A stretch of DNA of 64,000 nucleotides from Paucimonas sp. (GCA_031253995.1 JAIRVG010000075.1:16921-80920); one strand, 5' to 3'. Positions 23,750 to 33,332 are shown, counted from the first letter of the stretch. Translations and numbers: made by a program. Notes: generated by a model from the sequence alone, not told the origin.

Positions 23750-25894
23750 ATGATCAGCAACGAACTCAAGTCCCAGATTCAGGGCGCCTACTCGCGTTTT
23801 CTCGAAGCCAAGAGCCTCAAGCCGCGCTATGGCCAGCGCCTGATGATCGCCGAAGTCGCCAAGGTGCTGGGCGACATCGACGTCGATGACGAAGGCCGGC
23901 GCAGCGGCGATCCGGCCGTGGTCGCGGTGGAAGCCGGCACCGGTACCGGCAAAACCGTGGCCTACAGCCTGGCCTCGATCCCTGCGGCCAAGGCCGCCGG
24001 CAAGCGCCTGGTGATCGCCACCGCCACCGTCGCCCTGCAGGAACAGATCGTGTTCAAGGACCTGCCGGACCTGATGCGCAACAGTGGCCTCAACTTCAGC
24101 TTCGCCCTGGCCAAGGGCCGCGGCCGCTACCTGTGCCTGTCCAAGCTCGACCTGCTGCTGCAGGAAGGCCACGCGCAGAGCGCCACGGCGCAGCTGTTCG
24201 AGGAAGAAGGCTTCAGGATCGAGGTGGACGAGGCCAGCCAGAAGCTGTTCAACAGCATGATCGAGAAGCTTGCCGGCAACCGCTGGGACGGCGACCGCGA
24301 CAGCTGGCCCACCGCCCTGGAGGACCAGGACTGGGCGCGGGTGACCACCGACCACAGCCAGTGCACCGGCCGCCACTGCCCGAACTTCGGCCAGTGCACC
24401 TTCTACAAGGCCCGCGAGGGCATGGGCAAGGTCGACGTGATCGTCACCAACCACGACATGGTCCTCGCCGACCTGGCCCTGGGCGGCGGCGCCGTGCTGC
24501 CGGACCCGCGGGACACCATGTACGTGTTCGACGAAGGCCACCACCTGCCGGACAAGGCCATCGGCCACTTCGCCCATTACAGCCGCCTGCGCTCCACGGC
24601 CGACTGGCTGGAGCAGACTGCCAAGAACCTCACCAAGCTGCTGGCCCAGCACCCGCTGCCCGGCGACCTGGGCAAGTACATCGAGCAGGTGCCGGAGCTG
24701 GCCCGCGAGATCAAGAACCACCAGCAATTCATGTTCGCCGCCTGCGAGCAGGTGGCCGACTTCCGTCCCGGCGAGGATGCCGAAGGCCGCGAGCGTCCGC
24801 GCTATCGTTTCGTCGGCGGGGTGGTCCCGGAGCATATCCGCGAGATCGGCATCGAGCTGAAGAAAGGCTTCGCCCGTCTCAATGACCTGTTCACTCGCCT
24901 GGCCGACCTGCTCAAGGAAGGCATGGATGGCGAGAACAACATCGGCATCGCCAGCCACCAGGCCGAGGAGTGGTACCCGCTGTTCGGCACTCTGCTGACC
25001 CGTGCCCAGGGCAACTGGGAACTGTGGACCGCCTTCACCGCCGAGGACCCGGAAGCCAGCCCGCCCATGGCGCGCTGGCTGACCCTGGCCGAGAGCGGCG
25101 CGCTGTTCGACATCGAGGTCAACGCCAGCCCGATCCTGGCCGCCGAGATGCTGCGGCGCAACCTGTGGAACGTGGCCCACGGCGCCCTCGTCACCTCGGC
25201 GACCCTGACCGCGCTGGGTACCTTCGACCGTTTCCGTATGCGCTCCGGCCTGCCCAAGGCGTCGGTCACCGCGGTGGTGCCGAGTCCGTTCCACCACACC
25301 GATGCCGGTGTGCTGCGGGTTCCCGACCTGCGCGCCGATCCGCGGGATGCCGCCGCCCATACCGCTGCGATCATCCGCGACCTGCCGGAACTGGTGGAGG
25401 GATCGCGCGGTTCGCTGGTGCTGTTCTCCTCGCGCAAGCAGATGCAGGACGTGTTCGACGGCCTCGACCGCGACTGGCGCAAGCAGGTGTTCATCCAGGG
25501 CAACCTGTCCAAGCAGGAGACCCTCAACAAGCACAAGGCGCGGGTCGATGGCGGCGACTCCAGCGTGCTGTTCGGCCTCGCCAGCTTCGCCGAGGGTGTC
25601 GACCTGCCGGGGGCCTACTGCGAGCACGTGGTGATCGCCAAGATCCCCTTCGCCGTGCCGGATGACCCGGTGGAAGCGGCGCTGGCCGAGTGGATCGAGG
25701 CCCGTGGCGGCAACCCGTTCATGGAGATCGCCGTGCCGGATGCCTCGCTCAAGCTGATTCAGGCCTGCGGTCGTCTGCTGCGTACCGAGGAAGACCGCGG
25801 CATCATCACCTTGCTGGACCGCCGCGTGGTCACCCAGCGCTATGGCAAGGCTATCCTCAACGCGTTGCCGCCGTTCCGTCGGGAAATTTCCTGA
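23750..25894 (+). CDS. dinG: ATP-dependent DNA helicase DinG
   Basis: 714 residues, the normal DinG length. Walker A is EAGTGTGKTVAYS (K68), the DEAH-equivalent box is DEGH (261-264), and the four iron-sulfur cysteines are at C129, C205, C210 and C216 in the same spacing as the XPD/DinG cluster. Helicase motifs IV-VI are at LVLFSSRKQM, LFGLASFAEGVDLPG and QACGRLLRTEEDRG. It unwinds R-loops and forks during replication-transcription conflict. The start at 23750 replaces a longer open frame from 23396 because MISNELKSQIQGAY is the standard beginning. Confidence 0.96.
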   Translation: MISNELKSQIQGAYSRFLEAKSLKPRYGQRLMIAEVAKVLGDIDVDDEGRRSGDPAVVAVEAGTGTGKTVAYSLASIPAAKAAGKRLVIATATVALQEQIVFKDLPDLMRNSGLNFSFALAKGRGRYLCLSKLDLLLQEGHAQSATAQLFEEEGFRIEVDEASQKLFNSMIEKLAGNRWDGDRDSWPTALEDQDWARVTTDHSQCTGRHCPNFGQCTFYKAREGMGKVDVIVTNHDMVLADLALGGGAVLPDPRDTMYVFDEGHHLPDKAIGHFAHYSRLRSTADWLEQTAKNLTKLLAQHPLPGDLGKYIEQVPELAREIKNHQQFMFAACEQVADFRPGEDAEGRERPRYRFVGGVVPEHIREIGIELKKGFARLNDLFTRLADLLKEGMDGENNIGIASHQAEEWYPLFGTLLTRAQGNWELWTAFTAEDPEASPPMARWLTLAESGALFDIEVNASPILAAEMLRRNLWNVAHGALVTSATLTALGTFDRFRMRSGLPKASVTAVVPSPFHHTDAGVLRVPDLRADPRDAAAHTAAIIRDLPELVEGSRGSLVLFSSRKQMQDVFDGLDRDWRKQVFIQGNLSKQETLNKHKARVDGGDSSVLFGLASFAEGVDLPGAYCEHVVIAKIPFAVPDDPVEAALAEWIEARGGNPFMEIAVPDASLKLIQACGRLLRTEEDRGIITLLDRRVVTQRYGKAILNALPPFRREIS

Positions 25895-25992
25895 CGGTTC
25901 GTGCGCTCCCACCTGCACAATCTTTTTCATTTGCTGCTGTCTATCACCGGAACCAAGGGCTTTCAAAGCCCCTCAAGGAGAACTCCAGCCCC

Positions 25993-28230
25993 ATGTTGCG
26001 CCGTACCCTTCCCGCCGCCTTCCTGCTGATGCTCAGCCAGCCCCTGCTGGCCGCCCAACAGACGCTGTTCAACTTCGTGCGCCCGACCTCGGTGGTCAAC
26101 GTGGCGACCGGGGATGCCAGCCTGCCGCAGTACAACGCGGAGCAGACGGCCGAGGGCGAGGTGCTGCGTCGCGTGGTGTTCAATCCGGCACAGCGCCCCA
26201 ACCTGCGCATGAGCCCGCAGACCGGGGTGTGGGACTGGTCGGCGCAGAAGGCCCTGACCCTGCGCCTGCAGAGCGGCATGGACTGGGCCCTGACGGTCAA
26301 CGTCAGCATCGAGAGCGGCGACGGCAAGACCCTCACCAGCCGCATCGACCTGCCCGCCGGCCCGGCGCAGACCGTGGTCATCCCGCTGCAGGCCAGTTCG
26401 CCGCTGAGCCACGGCATGCGCGCCGGCCCGCCGATGCCCTGGACCCATGAAGGCCAGCGGGTGCTGGTCGCCAGTAGCGGTGGCGAGCTGGACCTGAGCC
26501 AGGTCACGTCCGTGACCCTGTCGATGAACCAGCCTAACGTGGCCCAGAGCGTGCTGGTGGAGAAGATCAACCTGCAGGACGACGACAGCCTGCAGAAAGC
26601 CGCCTACACCGGGCTGATCGATGGCTACGGCCAGTTCAGCGGCGGGCGCTGGCCGGAAAAGGTCGGCAATGACGAACAGCTGAAAAGCGCCGCCGGCAAG
26701 GAACAGCAACAGCTCAAGAGCTGGCTGGCCGAGCGCCAGAAGCAACCGCTGGACCGCTTCGGCGGCTGGACCGGCGGACAGACCTTCGATGCCAAGGGCT
26801 TCTTCCGCACCGTCAAGCGCGATGGCCGCTGGTACCTGGTGACCCCGGAAGGCCATCCGTTCTACTCCCTCGGCGTCAACGCGGTGAACGACGAGCCCGG
26901 ACGCACCTACGTGGCCGGCCGCGAGACCATGTTCAGCGATCTGCCGGCCGCCGACTCGCCATTGGCGGCGTTCTACGGCGAGGGCAACAACAACGACGGC
27001 AATGCGTCGTCCAAGGGCCGTAATTTCAACCAGGGGCGCTGGTTCGACTTCTATGCCGCCAACCTCGAACGCAGCTACGGCACGCCGTGCGCGAAAACCG
27101 CGAGCGAGCCGTGCCCGCCGGCCAGCATCGATGCTGCCCGCTGGCAGACCCACACCCTCGATCGCCTGCAGGCCTGGGGCTTCAATACCCTGGGCAACTG
27201 GAGCGAACCGAGCCTGGAGAAAGCCCAGCGAGTGCCCTACACCCTGCCGCTGGCCATCGTCGGCGACTACGCCAGCATCAGCACCGGCATGGACTGGTGG
27301 GGCGCCATGCCCGACCCGTTCGACCCGCGCTTTGCCATGGCCACCGAACGCGCCGTGGCCATCGCCGCCCGTGATCACCGTGACGACCCGTGGCTGATCG
27401 GCTACTTCGCCGACAACGAACTGGCCTGGGCTGCCCCCGGTGACGATCCCAAGTCGCGCTATGGCCTGGCCTACGGCACCCTGCGCCTGACCACCGACGT
27501 ACCGGCCAAGCGCGCCTTCCTCAAGCAACTGCGCGACAAGTATCGTAACCAGGAAGGCCTGTCCAAGGCCTGGGGCATCCAGCTGACTGCCTGGGAGCTG
27601 ATGGAAGACCCGGGCTTCGAGCCGCCGCTGCCGAGCCCCGAGCATCCCGAGATCGAGGAAGACTTCAAGCATTTCCAGCGTTCCTTCGCCGATGCCTACT
27701 TCAAGACCATCTCCGATTCGCTGAAATGGCATGCACCGAACCACCTGCTGCTGGGCGGTCGCTTCGCCGTCAGCACCCCGGAGGCGGTGGCGGCCTGCGC
27801 CCAGTACTGCGATGTGCTGAGCTTCAACTTCTACACGCCCAAGCCTCAGGACGGCTACGACTTCGCCCGATTGCAGGCGCTGGACAAGCCGGTGCTGGTG
27901 TCCGAGTTCCACTTCGGCTCCCGTGACCGCGGGCCGTTCTGGCCGGGGCCGATGGAAGTCGCCCGCGAGGAAGATCGCGGTCCGGCCTACGCCGCGTTCC
28001 TCAAGGCGGCGCTGGCCGAGCCGGCCATCGTCGGTGCGCACTGGTTCCAGTTCTTCGACCAGCCGGCCAGCGGGCGCCTGCTCGACGGCGAGAACGGGCA
28101 TTTCGGCCTGGTGGGTATCACCGACGTGCCGTACCAGGGTTTCATCGACCAGGTGCGCAAGGCCAACCTGGCGGTCGAGAAGGACATCGTCGGCACGGCG
28201 CACAAGCCGGAAGGCGAGGCCAAGAAATAA
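25993..28230 (+). CDS. Secreted GH50-like glycoside hydrolase (beta-agarase/galactosidase type)
   Basis: 745 residues with signal peptide MLRRTLPAAFLLMLSQPLLA and an SD of AAGGAGA. The N-terminal 230 residues form a beta-sandwich carbohydrate-binding-like domain. The TIM-barrel catalytic domain starts near FGGWTGGQTFDAKGFFR. The general acid is E476 in YFADNELAW and the nucleophile E638 in VLVSEFHFGS, both in the clan A pattern. LQAWGFNTLGNWSEPS is a GH50 mark. GH50 enzymes are best known from marine agar degraders, so in Pseudomonas the real substrate may be another beta-galactan or the cell's own exopolysaccharide. It stands alone with no sugar operon nearby. Confidence 0.82.
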   Translation: MLRRTLPAAFLLMLSQPLLAAQQTLFNFVRPTSVVNVATGDASLPQYNAEQTAEGEVLRRVVFNPAQRPNLRMSPQTGVWDWSAQKALTLRLQSGMDWALTVNVSIESGDGKTLTSRIDLPAGPAQTVVIPLQASSPLSHGMRAGPPMPWTHEGQRVLVASSGGELDLSQVTSVTLSMNQPNVAQSVLVEKINLQDDDSLQKAAYTGLIDGYGQFSGGRWPEKVGNDEQLKSAAGKEQQQLKSWLAERQKQPLDRFGGWTGGQTFDAKGFFRTVKRDGRWYLVTPEGHPFYSLGVNAVNDEPGRTYVAGRETMFSDLPAADSPLAAFYGEGNNNDGNASSKGRNFNQGRWFDFYAANLERSYGTPCAKTASEPCPPASIDAARWQTHTLDRLQAWGFNTLGNWSEPSLEKAQRVPYTLPLAIVGDYASISTGMDWWGAMPDPFDPRFAMATERAVAIAARDHRDDPWLIGYFADNELAWAAPGDDPKSRYGLAYGTLRLTTDVPAKRAFLKQLRDKYRNQEGLSKAWGIQLTAWELMEDPGFEPPLPSPEHPEIEEDFKHFQRSFADAYFKTISDSLKWHAPNHLLLGGRFAVSTPEAVAACAQYCDVLSFNFYTPKPQDGYDFARLQALDKPVLVSEFHFGSRDRGPFWPGPMEVAREEDRGPAYAAFLKAALAEPAIVGAHWFQFFDQPASGRLLDGENGHFGLVGITDVPYQGFIDQVRKANLAVEKDIVGTAHKPEGEAKK

Positions 28231-28334
28231 ACGCCAGCCCAGTGGTCATTGTCCGACCCGCGTCTGTTCCCAAATCCCTCACGGGCTGAAACAATGCCCG
28301 CCACTTTTCCGACAGGTCGTTCAGGAGTCGCCGG

Positions 28335-29480
28335 GTGCAGATTCAGGGTCATTTCGAGCTCAAGTTCGAAGCGGTACGCGAGGCCTTCGCGGCCCTCTTC
28401 GATGATCCCCAGGAGCGCGGCGCGGCGTTGTGCATCCAGGTCGGTGGCGAGACCGTGCTCGATCTCTGGGCCGGCACCGCGGACAAGGACGGCCAGGAGG
28501 CCTGGCACAGCGACACCATCGCCAACCTGTTCTCCTGCACCAAGCCCTTCGCCGCCGTCACCGCCTTGCAACTGGTGGGCGAGGGCAAGCTGCAACTGGA
28601 TGCCCCGGTGGCCCGCTACTGGCCCGAGTTCGCCCAGGCCGGCAAGGACACGGTAACCCTGCGCCAGTTGCTGTGCCACCAGGCCGGCCTGCCGGCGATC
28701 CGCGAGCTGCTGCCCGCCGAGGCGCTGTACGACTGGCAGGCCATGGTCGACGCCCTGGCCGCCGAGGCGCCGTGGTGGACGCCGGGCACCGCCCATGGCT
28801 ATGCGGCGATCACCTATGGCTGGCTGGTCGGCGAACTGATCCGCCGCGCCGATGGCCGTGGCCCCGGCGAGTCCATCGTCGCCCGCACGGCGAAGCCGCT
28901 GGGCCTGGACTTCCATATCGGCCTGGACGACGCCGAGTTCCACCGCGTCGCCCACATCGCCCGGGGCAAGGGCAACCTCGGTGATGCCGCGGCGCAGCGC
29001 CTGCTCAAGGTCACCATGACCGAGCCCCAGGCCCTGTCCACCCGCGCCTTCACCAACCCGCCGGCGATCCTCACCAGCACCAACAAGCCGGAATGGCGGC
29101 GCATGCAGCAACCCGCGGCGAATGGCCACGGCAACGCCCGCAGCCTCGCCGGCTTCTACGCCGGCCTGCTCGATGGCAGCCTGCTGGAGTCGGAACTGCT
29201 CGACGAACTGACCCGCGAACACAGCCTGGGCGAGGACAAGACCCTGCTGACCCAGACCCGCTTCGGCCTTGGCTGCATGCTCGACCAGCCGCAGGTGGCC
29301 AACGCCACCTTCGGCCTCGGCGCCCGTGCCTTCGGGCATCCGGGGGCAGGAGGCTCGGTCGGTTTCGCCGATCCGGAGCACGACGTCGCCTTCGGCTTCG
29401 TCACCAATACCCTCGGCCCTTACATCCTCATGGACCCTCGCGCGCAGAAACTGGTGCGGGTCCTGGCAACCTGCCTTTGA
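28335..29480 (+). CDS. Beta-lactamase-fold serine hydrolase (EstB-type esterase)
   Basis: 381 residues from GTG 28335, with CAGGAG in front. The class C-like active site is S67-C-T-K70 with Tyr156 in HGYAAITYG. The C-terminal HPGAGGSVGFADP replaces the KTG of true beta-lactamases, as in EstB family VIII esterases. No signal peptide is visible, so it is probably a cytoplasmic esterase rather than a resistance enzyme. Substrate unknown. Confidence 0.88.
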   Translation: MQIQGHFELKFEAVREAFAALFDDPQERGAALCIQVGGETVLDLWAGTADKDGQEAWHSDTIANLFSCTKPFAAVTALQLVGEGKLQLDAPVARYWPEFAQAGKDTVTLRQLLCHQAGLPAIRELLPAEALYDWQAMVDALAAEAPWWTPGTAHGYAAITYGWLVGELIRRADGRGPGESIVARTAKPLGLDFHIGLDDAEFHRVAHIARGKGNLGDAAAQRLLKVTMTEPQALSTRAFTNPPAILTSTNKPEWRRMQQPAANGHGNARSLAGFYAGLLDGSLLESELLDELTREHSLGEDKTLLTQTRFGLGCMLDQPQVANATFGLGARAFGHPGAGGSVGFADPEHDVAFGFVTNTLGPYILMDPRAQKLVRVLATCL

Positions 29481-29567
29481 TCGGCTGGCCCTGTACTCGG
29501 GGCCGCCGTTGGCTATTCTGCAACCACTTCATTTGTATTTTTCTTTCATTTTCATGGTGTATCGCTG

Positions 29568-30572
29568 ATGTCTTCACATAAAACCTTAGCTCTTGCCCTG
29601 TGCCTGGCCATCACCGGTTGCGCCCAGCATCCCCAGAACGACAGCGCCGACAGCGGTAGCGGCTGGTGGCCGTTCGGTTCGGACAAGGTGGCTGACAAGG
29701 AAGTGAAGGACGCAGTCAACGAGAAGGTCGCCAAGGCCGAGGCCAAGGCGGAAGCCAAGTCCGAAGGCGGCAGCTGGTGGTGGCCATTCGGTGGTAGCGA
29801 CGACAAGCCCGCCGAAAAGACTGCCGCCGTGCCGAAGATCGACGTGAAAGCCACCCAGGCCTGGCTGGACAGCTACGAGCCGAAGCTGCGCGAAGCGGTC
29901 AAGGACAGCAAGCTCGAACTGGAGCGCCGTGAAGACGTGCTGGTGGTGACCCTGCCGGTGGACAGCGGCTATAACCCGGACCGCCCGGCCATGCTCTTGC
30001 CGGTGTCCCTCGGCCCGATCACCCGCGTAGCCAAGATCATCGAGACCGACAGCAAGACCGCCGTGCTGATCCTCGGCCATGCCGACAGCAGCGGCGCCGC
30101 CGCGGTCAACCAGAAACTCAGCCTGGAACGCGCGGCATCGGTGTCGGCGATCTTCCGCCTGAGCGGGCTGCAGCGTGACCGCCTGAACCTGCGCGGCATG
30201 GGCTCGGTGGCGCCGCGTGCGGCCAACGACAGCCCGCAGGGTCGTTCGCTGAACCGCCGTGTGGAAATGATCCTGACTCCGCAGCCGACCATGGTCGCGC
30301 TGCTCGCCAAGTACCAGCAGCCAACCCCGAGCCCGGCCGAATTGGTCGCGGTGCAGGACGCCAAGCCGGCCGCTGCTGCCAAGCCAGCGGCCAAGCCAGC
30401 GGCCAAAGCGCCAGCCAAGGCCCCGGCCAAGGCTGCTGCGGCAAAGAAAACCACCCCGGCGAAAACCGCCGCGGCCACCAAGAAAGCGGCTCCAGCCAAA
30501 CCGGCTGCGAAAAAAGCCGAGCCCGCGGCGAAGAAGGTCGCGGCCAACAACAGCCCTGCGAAGACCAACTGA
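29568..30572 (+). CDS. OmpA-like lipoprotein with WWPFG repeats and AlgP-like Lys/Ala/Pro tail
   Basis: 334 residues in four parts. It begins with a lipoprotein signal (ITGC, Cys18), followed by a linker carrying two copies of a WWPFG element (about 32-36 and 66-70) around a charged KAEAKAEAK coiled region. An OmpA-type peptidoglycan-binding domain comes next (ILGHADSSGAAAVNQKLSLERA, here split, and RSLNRRVEMIL). The last 75 residues are AKPAAKPAAKAPAK-like repeats, the histone H1-like tail of AlgP. A tail that binds polyanions on an envelope protein is odd: it may touch LPS, alginate or DNA outside the cell. pdxH starts 21 bases later. Confidence 0.8.
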   Translation: MSSHKTLALALCLAITGCAQHPQNDSADSGSGWWPFGSDKVADKEVKDAVNEKVAKAEAKAEAKSEGGSWWWPFGGSDDKPAEKTAAVPKIDVKATQAWLDSYEPKLREAVKDSKLELERREDVLVVTLPVDSGYNPDRPAMLLPVSLGPITRVAKIIETDSKTAVLILGHADSSGAAAVNQKLSLERAASVSAIFRLSGLQRDRLNLRGMGSVAPRAANDSPQGRSLNRRVEMILTPQPTMVALLAKYQQPTPSPAELVAVQDAKPAAAAKPAAKPAAKAPAKAPAKAAAAKKTTPAKTAAATKKAAPAKPAAKKAEPAAKKVAANNSPAKTN

Positions 30573-30593
30573 TCCTCTCAAGGAACGCTGTAG

Positions 30594-31241
30594 ATGACTC
30601 AATCCCTGGCTGATATGCGCCGTGACTACACCCGTGATGGCCTGGCCGAGGCGCAAGCCCCGGCCGAGCCGTTCGGCTTGTTCCACCAGTGGTTCGCCGA
30701 CGCGGTGAAAACCGAACAGGCTCCGGTGGAGGCCAATGCCATGACCCTGGCCACCGTCGACGGGCAGGGCCGGCCGCATTGCCGCGTCCTGCTGCTCAAG
30801 GGCCTGGACGAGCACGGCTTCACCTTCTTCACCAACTACGAGAGCGCCAAGGGCCAGCACCTCATGGCCAATCCGTTCGCCGCCATGACCTTCTTCTGGC
30901 CGGCGCTGGAGCGCCAGGTGCGCATCGAAGGGAAGGTGGTGAAGGTGTCGCCGGAAGAATCCGACGCCTATTACCAGGTTCGTCCGCTGGGCAGCCGCCT
31001 GGGCGCCTGGGCGTCACCGCAGAGCCGGGTGATCGCCGACCGCGGCGAACTGGAAGACTTGCTCAAGGCCACCGAACAGCGCTTCAGCGACAGCCAGCCG
31101 CATTGCCCGGAACACTGGGGCGGCTACCGCCTGCTGCCGGAGCGCATCGAGTTCTGGCAGGGGCGTGCCAGCCGCCTGCATGACCGTCTCAACTATCGCC
31201 TGCAAGAGGGCAACTGGCTGCGTGAGCGCCTGGCTCCCTAA
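30594..31241 (+). CDS. pdxH: Pyridoxamine 5'-phosphate oxidase
   Basis: 215 residues, normal for PdxH. It oxidises pyridoxine- or pyridoxamine-5'-phosphate to PLP with FMN. Marks are MTLATVDGQGRPHCRVLLLKGLDEHGFTFFTNY in two halves (FMN phosphate site), QVRIEG, SRLGAWASPQSRVI and the C-terminal RLHDRLNYRL with the substrate-binding Arg/His. It is preceded by CAAGGAACG and lies close behind the OmpA/AlgP-like gene. The end overlaps the convergent small gene by four bases. Confidence 0.96.
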   Translation: MTQSLADMRRDYTRDGLAEAQAPAEPFGLFHQWFADAVKTEQAPVEANAMTLATVDGQGRPHCRVLLLKGLDEHGFTFFTNYESAKGQHLMANPFAAMTFFWPALERQVRIEGKVVKVSPEESDAYYQVRPLGSRLGAWASPQSRVIADRGELEDLLKATEQRFSDSQPHCPEHWGGYRLLPERIEFWQGRASRLHDRLNYRLQEGNWLRERLAP

Positions 31242-31471
31242 GCGTTGTACTCGGCGGCCTGGCGTTCCAGCCAGGCCGCCAACTCCTTCCGTTTGACCTT
31301 CTGCGCCCTGGCAGCGTCCAACCTATCAAGCATGAACGCACGCTTGCCCTCGTCCTTGCCGGCAAAGGACAAGGCCAGGTCGCGGTCGGTCCAGCGACGG
31401 ATTCGCACATACAGCCAGCCGTGGAAATACAGGCCAGCCACGGTGGTAATGGCGATGATGAAGTAATCCAT
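31238..31471 (-). CDS. Small membrane-anchored hypothetical protein
   Basis: 77 residues: one N-terminal membrane helix (YFIIAITTVAGLYFHGWLYVRI) followed by a basic, helical cytoplasmic part (LDAARAQKVKRKELAAWLERQ). It is convergent with pdxH, overlapping its stop. Pseudomonas genomes often carry a protein of this kind after pdxH, but no function is known to me. Confidence 0.65.
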   Translation of the reverse strand: MDYFIIAITTVAGLYFHGWLYVRIRRWTDRDLALSFAGKDEGKRAFMLDRLDAARAQKVKRKELAAWLERQAAEYNA

Positions 31472-31617
31472 GTCTATTCTTGTTTCCCAAGTCTTCTGAA
31501 GGTTCAGGGCCTGCTGCCTGTACTGAAGCTGAATGGAAGCAATTTTTCCCTGGGCGTGTCGTGACAGTCGTCAATGCGCGCAGTCTAATGAGCACCTGTC
31601 TTTAAGGAGATGATCCT

Positions 31618-32082
31618 ATGCGTAAATCTGTACTGCTGGTCGCATCGTTTACCACGATGTCGCTGCTGCTGGGCGGTTGTGCCTCCAACCTGTCCGGTGA
31701 TTCCTATTCCCGGGACGAGGCACGCCGCGTGCAGACCGTGCGCATGGGCACCATCGAATCCCTGCGGCCGGTCAAGATCGAAGGCACCAAGACCCCGATC
31801 GGCGGTGGCGCCGGCGCGGTCGTCGGTGGTGTCGCCGGTAGCGCCATCGGTGGCGGTCGCGGCAGCATCGTCGCGGCGGTGATCGGTGCGGTCGCCGGTG
31901 GCCTGGCGGGCTCCGCCGCCGAAGAGGGCCTGACCCGAACCCAGGGCGTGGAAATCACCGTGCGTGAAGACGACGGCAGCATGCGCGCCTACGTGCAGCA
32001 GGTTCAGGAAAACGAGATTTTCCGGGTTGGTGAGCGTGTGCGCATCATGACCGTCAACGGCACCAGTCGCGTCAGTCACTGA
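31618..32082 (+). CDS. SlyB/PcpY-like glycine-zipper outer-membrane lipoprotein
   Basis: 154 residues with lipobox LLGGC (Cys near 21) and a glycine-zipper 2TM segment (GGGAGAVVGGVAGSAIGGG and AVIGAVAGGLAGSAAEE), followed by a small beta domain ending RVRIMTVNGTSRV. This is the SlyB layout. In enterobacteria SlyB guards the outer membrane under PhoPQ control; here no PhoP box was identified. AAGGAG lies before the start and a strong terminator follows. Confidence 0.85.
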   Translation: MRKSVLLVASFTTMSLLLGGCASNLSGDSYSRDEARRVQTVRMGTIESLRPVKIEGTKTPIGGGAGAVVGGVAGSAIGGGRGSIVAAVIGAVAGGLAGSAAEEGLTRTQGVEITVREDDGSMRAYVQQVQENEIFRVGERVRIMTVNGTSRVSH

Positions 32083-32105
32083 ACACTGGCGGCCACAACG
32101 AAAAA

Positions 32106-32138
32106 CCCCGAGCCGGCTTGCGCCGCTCGGGGTTTTTT
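32106..32138 (+). terminator. Rho-independent terminator after slyB-like gene
   Basis: Stem CCCCGAGC / GCTCGGGG with an inner CGGC/GCCG pairing, followed by TTTTTT. A-run on the other side makes it bidirectional, so it also serves the convergent nhaA gene. Confidence 0.9.
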
Positions 32139-32150
32139 CTTGCCTGTGGA

Positions 32151-33332
32151 TCAGTGGGCCGGCTGTTTCGGACTGGACAGCGCGGTGATGGCGTAACCGG
32201 CGATTGCCGCGATGATCGAGCCGGTGAGGATGCCCATGCGGTCCATGCCCACGTATTCGCTGACACCCGGCACGAAGGCCAGGGAACCGACGAACAGGCT
32301 CATGGTGAAGCCGATGCCGCAGAGGATCGCCACGCCGAGGATCTGCCCCCAGTTGGCGCCGGCGGGCAGGGCGGCGAGGCCGAGCTTGATGGCGAGCCAG
32401 GTGAGGCCGAACACGCCGATGGTCTTGCCGGCCAGCAGGCCCGCGGCGATGCCCAGCGGCACGCTGTGGGTGAAGCTTTCCAGGGTGACGCCGGCCAGGG
32501 ACACGCCGGCGTTGGCGAAGGCGAACAGCGGCAGGATGCCGTAGGCCACCCATGGATGCAGCGCGTGTTCCAGGCTCAGCAGCGGCGAGGTCTCGGCGTT
32601 GCGGGTGCGCAGCGGGATGCACAGGGCCAGGGTGACGCCGGCGAGGGTGGCGTGGACGCCGCTCTTCAGCACGCAGACCCAGAGGATCAGGCCAATCACC
32701 AGGTACGGCCCGAGCTTGACCACGCCCATCCGGTTCATCGCTACCAGTGCCGCCAGGCATGCGGCCGCCAGCATCAGGGAGAGGGTGGAAAGGGCACCGG
32801 AGTAGAACAGGGCGATGATGATGATCGCGCCGAGGTCGTCGATGATCGCCAGGGTCATCAGGAACAGCTTCAGCGACACTGGCACGCGCTTGCCGAGCAG
32901 GGCCAGCACGCCGAGGGCGAAGGCGATGTCGGTGGCGGTGGGGATCGCCCAGCCGGCGATGGCGGCAGGGTTGTCGCGGTTGAGGAACCAGTAGATCAGC
33001 GCCGGCACCAGCATGCCGCCGATGGCGGCCGCGCCGGGCAGGACCACCTGGGACGGCTTCGACAGGTGGCCCTCAACCAGCTCGCGCTTGACCTCCAGGC
33101 CGATGAGCAGGAAGAACAGCGCCATCAGGCCGTCGTTGATCCACAGCAGCAGCGGCTTGGCGATGCTCAGCGCGCCGATCTGCACGGCAACGGGGACTTC
33201 CAGCAGCCCGTTGTACAGCCAGGACAGCGGCGAGTTGTTGACGATCAGGGCCAGGGCGGCGGCAGCGATCAGCAGCAGGCCGCTGGCGGCCTCAAGCTGG
33301 AAGAATCGGGTGAAAGTGCTACGTAGAGGCAA
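32151..33332 (-). CDS. nhaA: Na+/H+ antiporter NhaA
   Basis: About 393 residues with eleven to twelve helices. Family marks are INDGLMALFFLLIGLEVKRE and the transport aspartates in LAIIDDLGAIIII, with TATDIAFALG before them. It exports sodium in exchange for protons at alkaline pH. The frame is open to a TTG at 33356, but TTG at 33332 has GGAGGAG at ideal distance and gives MPLRSTFTRFFQLEA, so I chose it; either way the start is TTG. It is divergent from the PLP enzyme gene across an AT-rich region. Confidence 0.93.
   Translation of the reverse strand: MPLRSTFTRFFQLEAASGLLLIAAAALALIVNNSPLSWLYNGLLEVPVAVQIGALSIAKPLLLWINDGLMALFFLLIGLEVKRELVEGHLSKPSQVVLPGAAAIGGMLVPALIYWFLNRDNPAAIAGWAIPTATDIAFALGVLALLGKRVPVSLKLFLMTLAIIDDLGAIIIIALFYSGALSTLSLMLAAACLAALVAMNRMGVVKLGPYLVIGLILWVCVLKSGVHATLAGVTLALCIPLRTRNAETSPLLSLEHALHPWVAYGILPLFAFANAGVSLAGVTLESFTHSVPLGIAAGLLAGKTIGVFGLTWLAIKLGLAALPAGANWGQILGVAILCGIGFTMSLFVGSLAFVPGVSEYVGMDRMGILTGSIIAAIAGYAITALSSPKQPAH

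Noticed and set aside
23663..25966. 767-codon leftward frame opposite dinG
   Set aside because: Shadow of dinG third-position GC bias; no motif.
25963..28203. 746-codon leftward frame opposite the GH50-like gene
   Set aside because: Same reasons; the rightward gene has signal peptide and catalytic residues.
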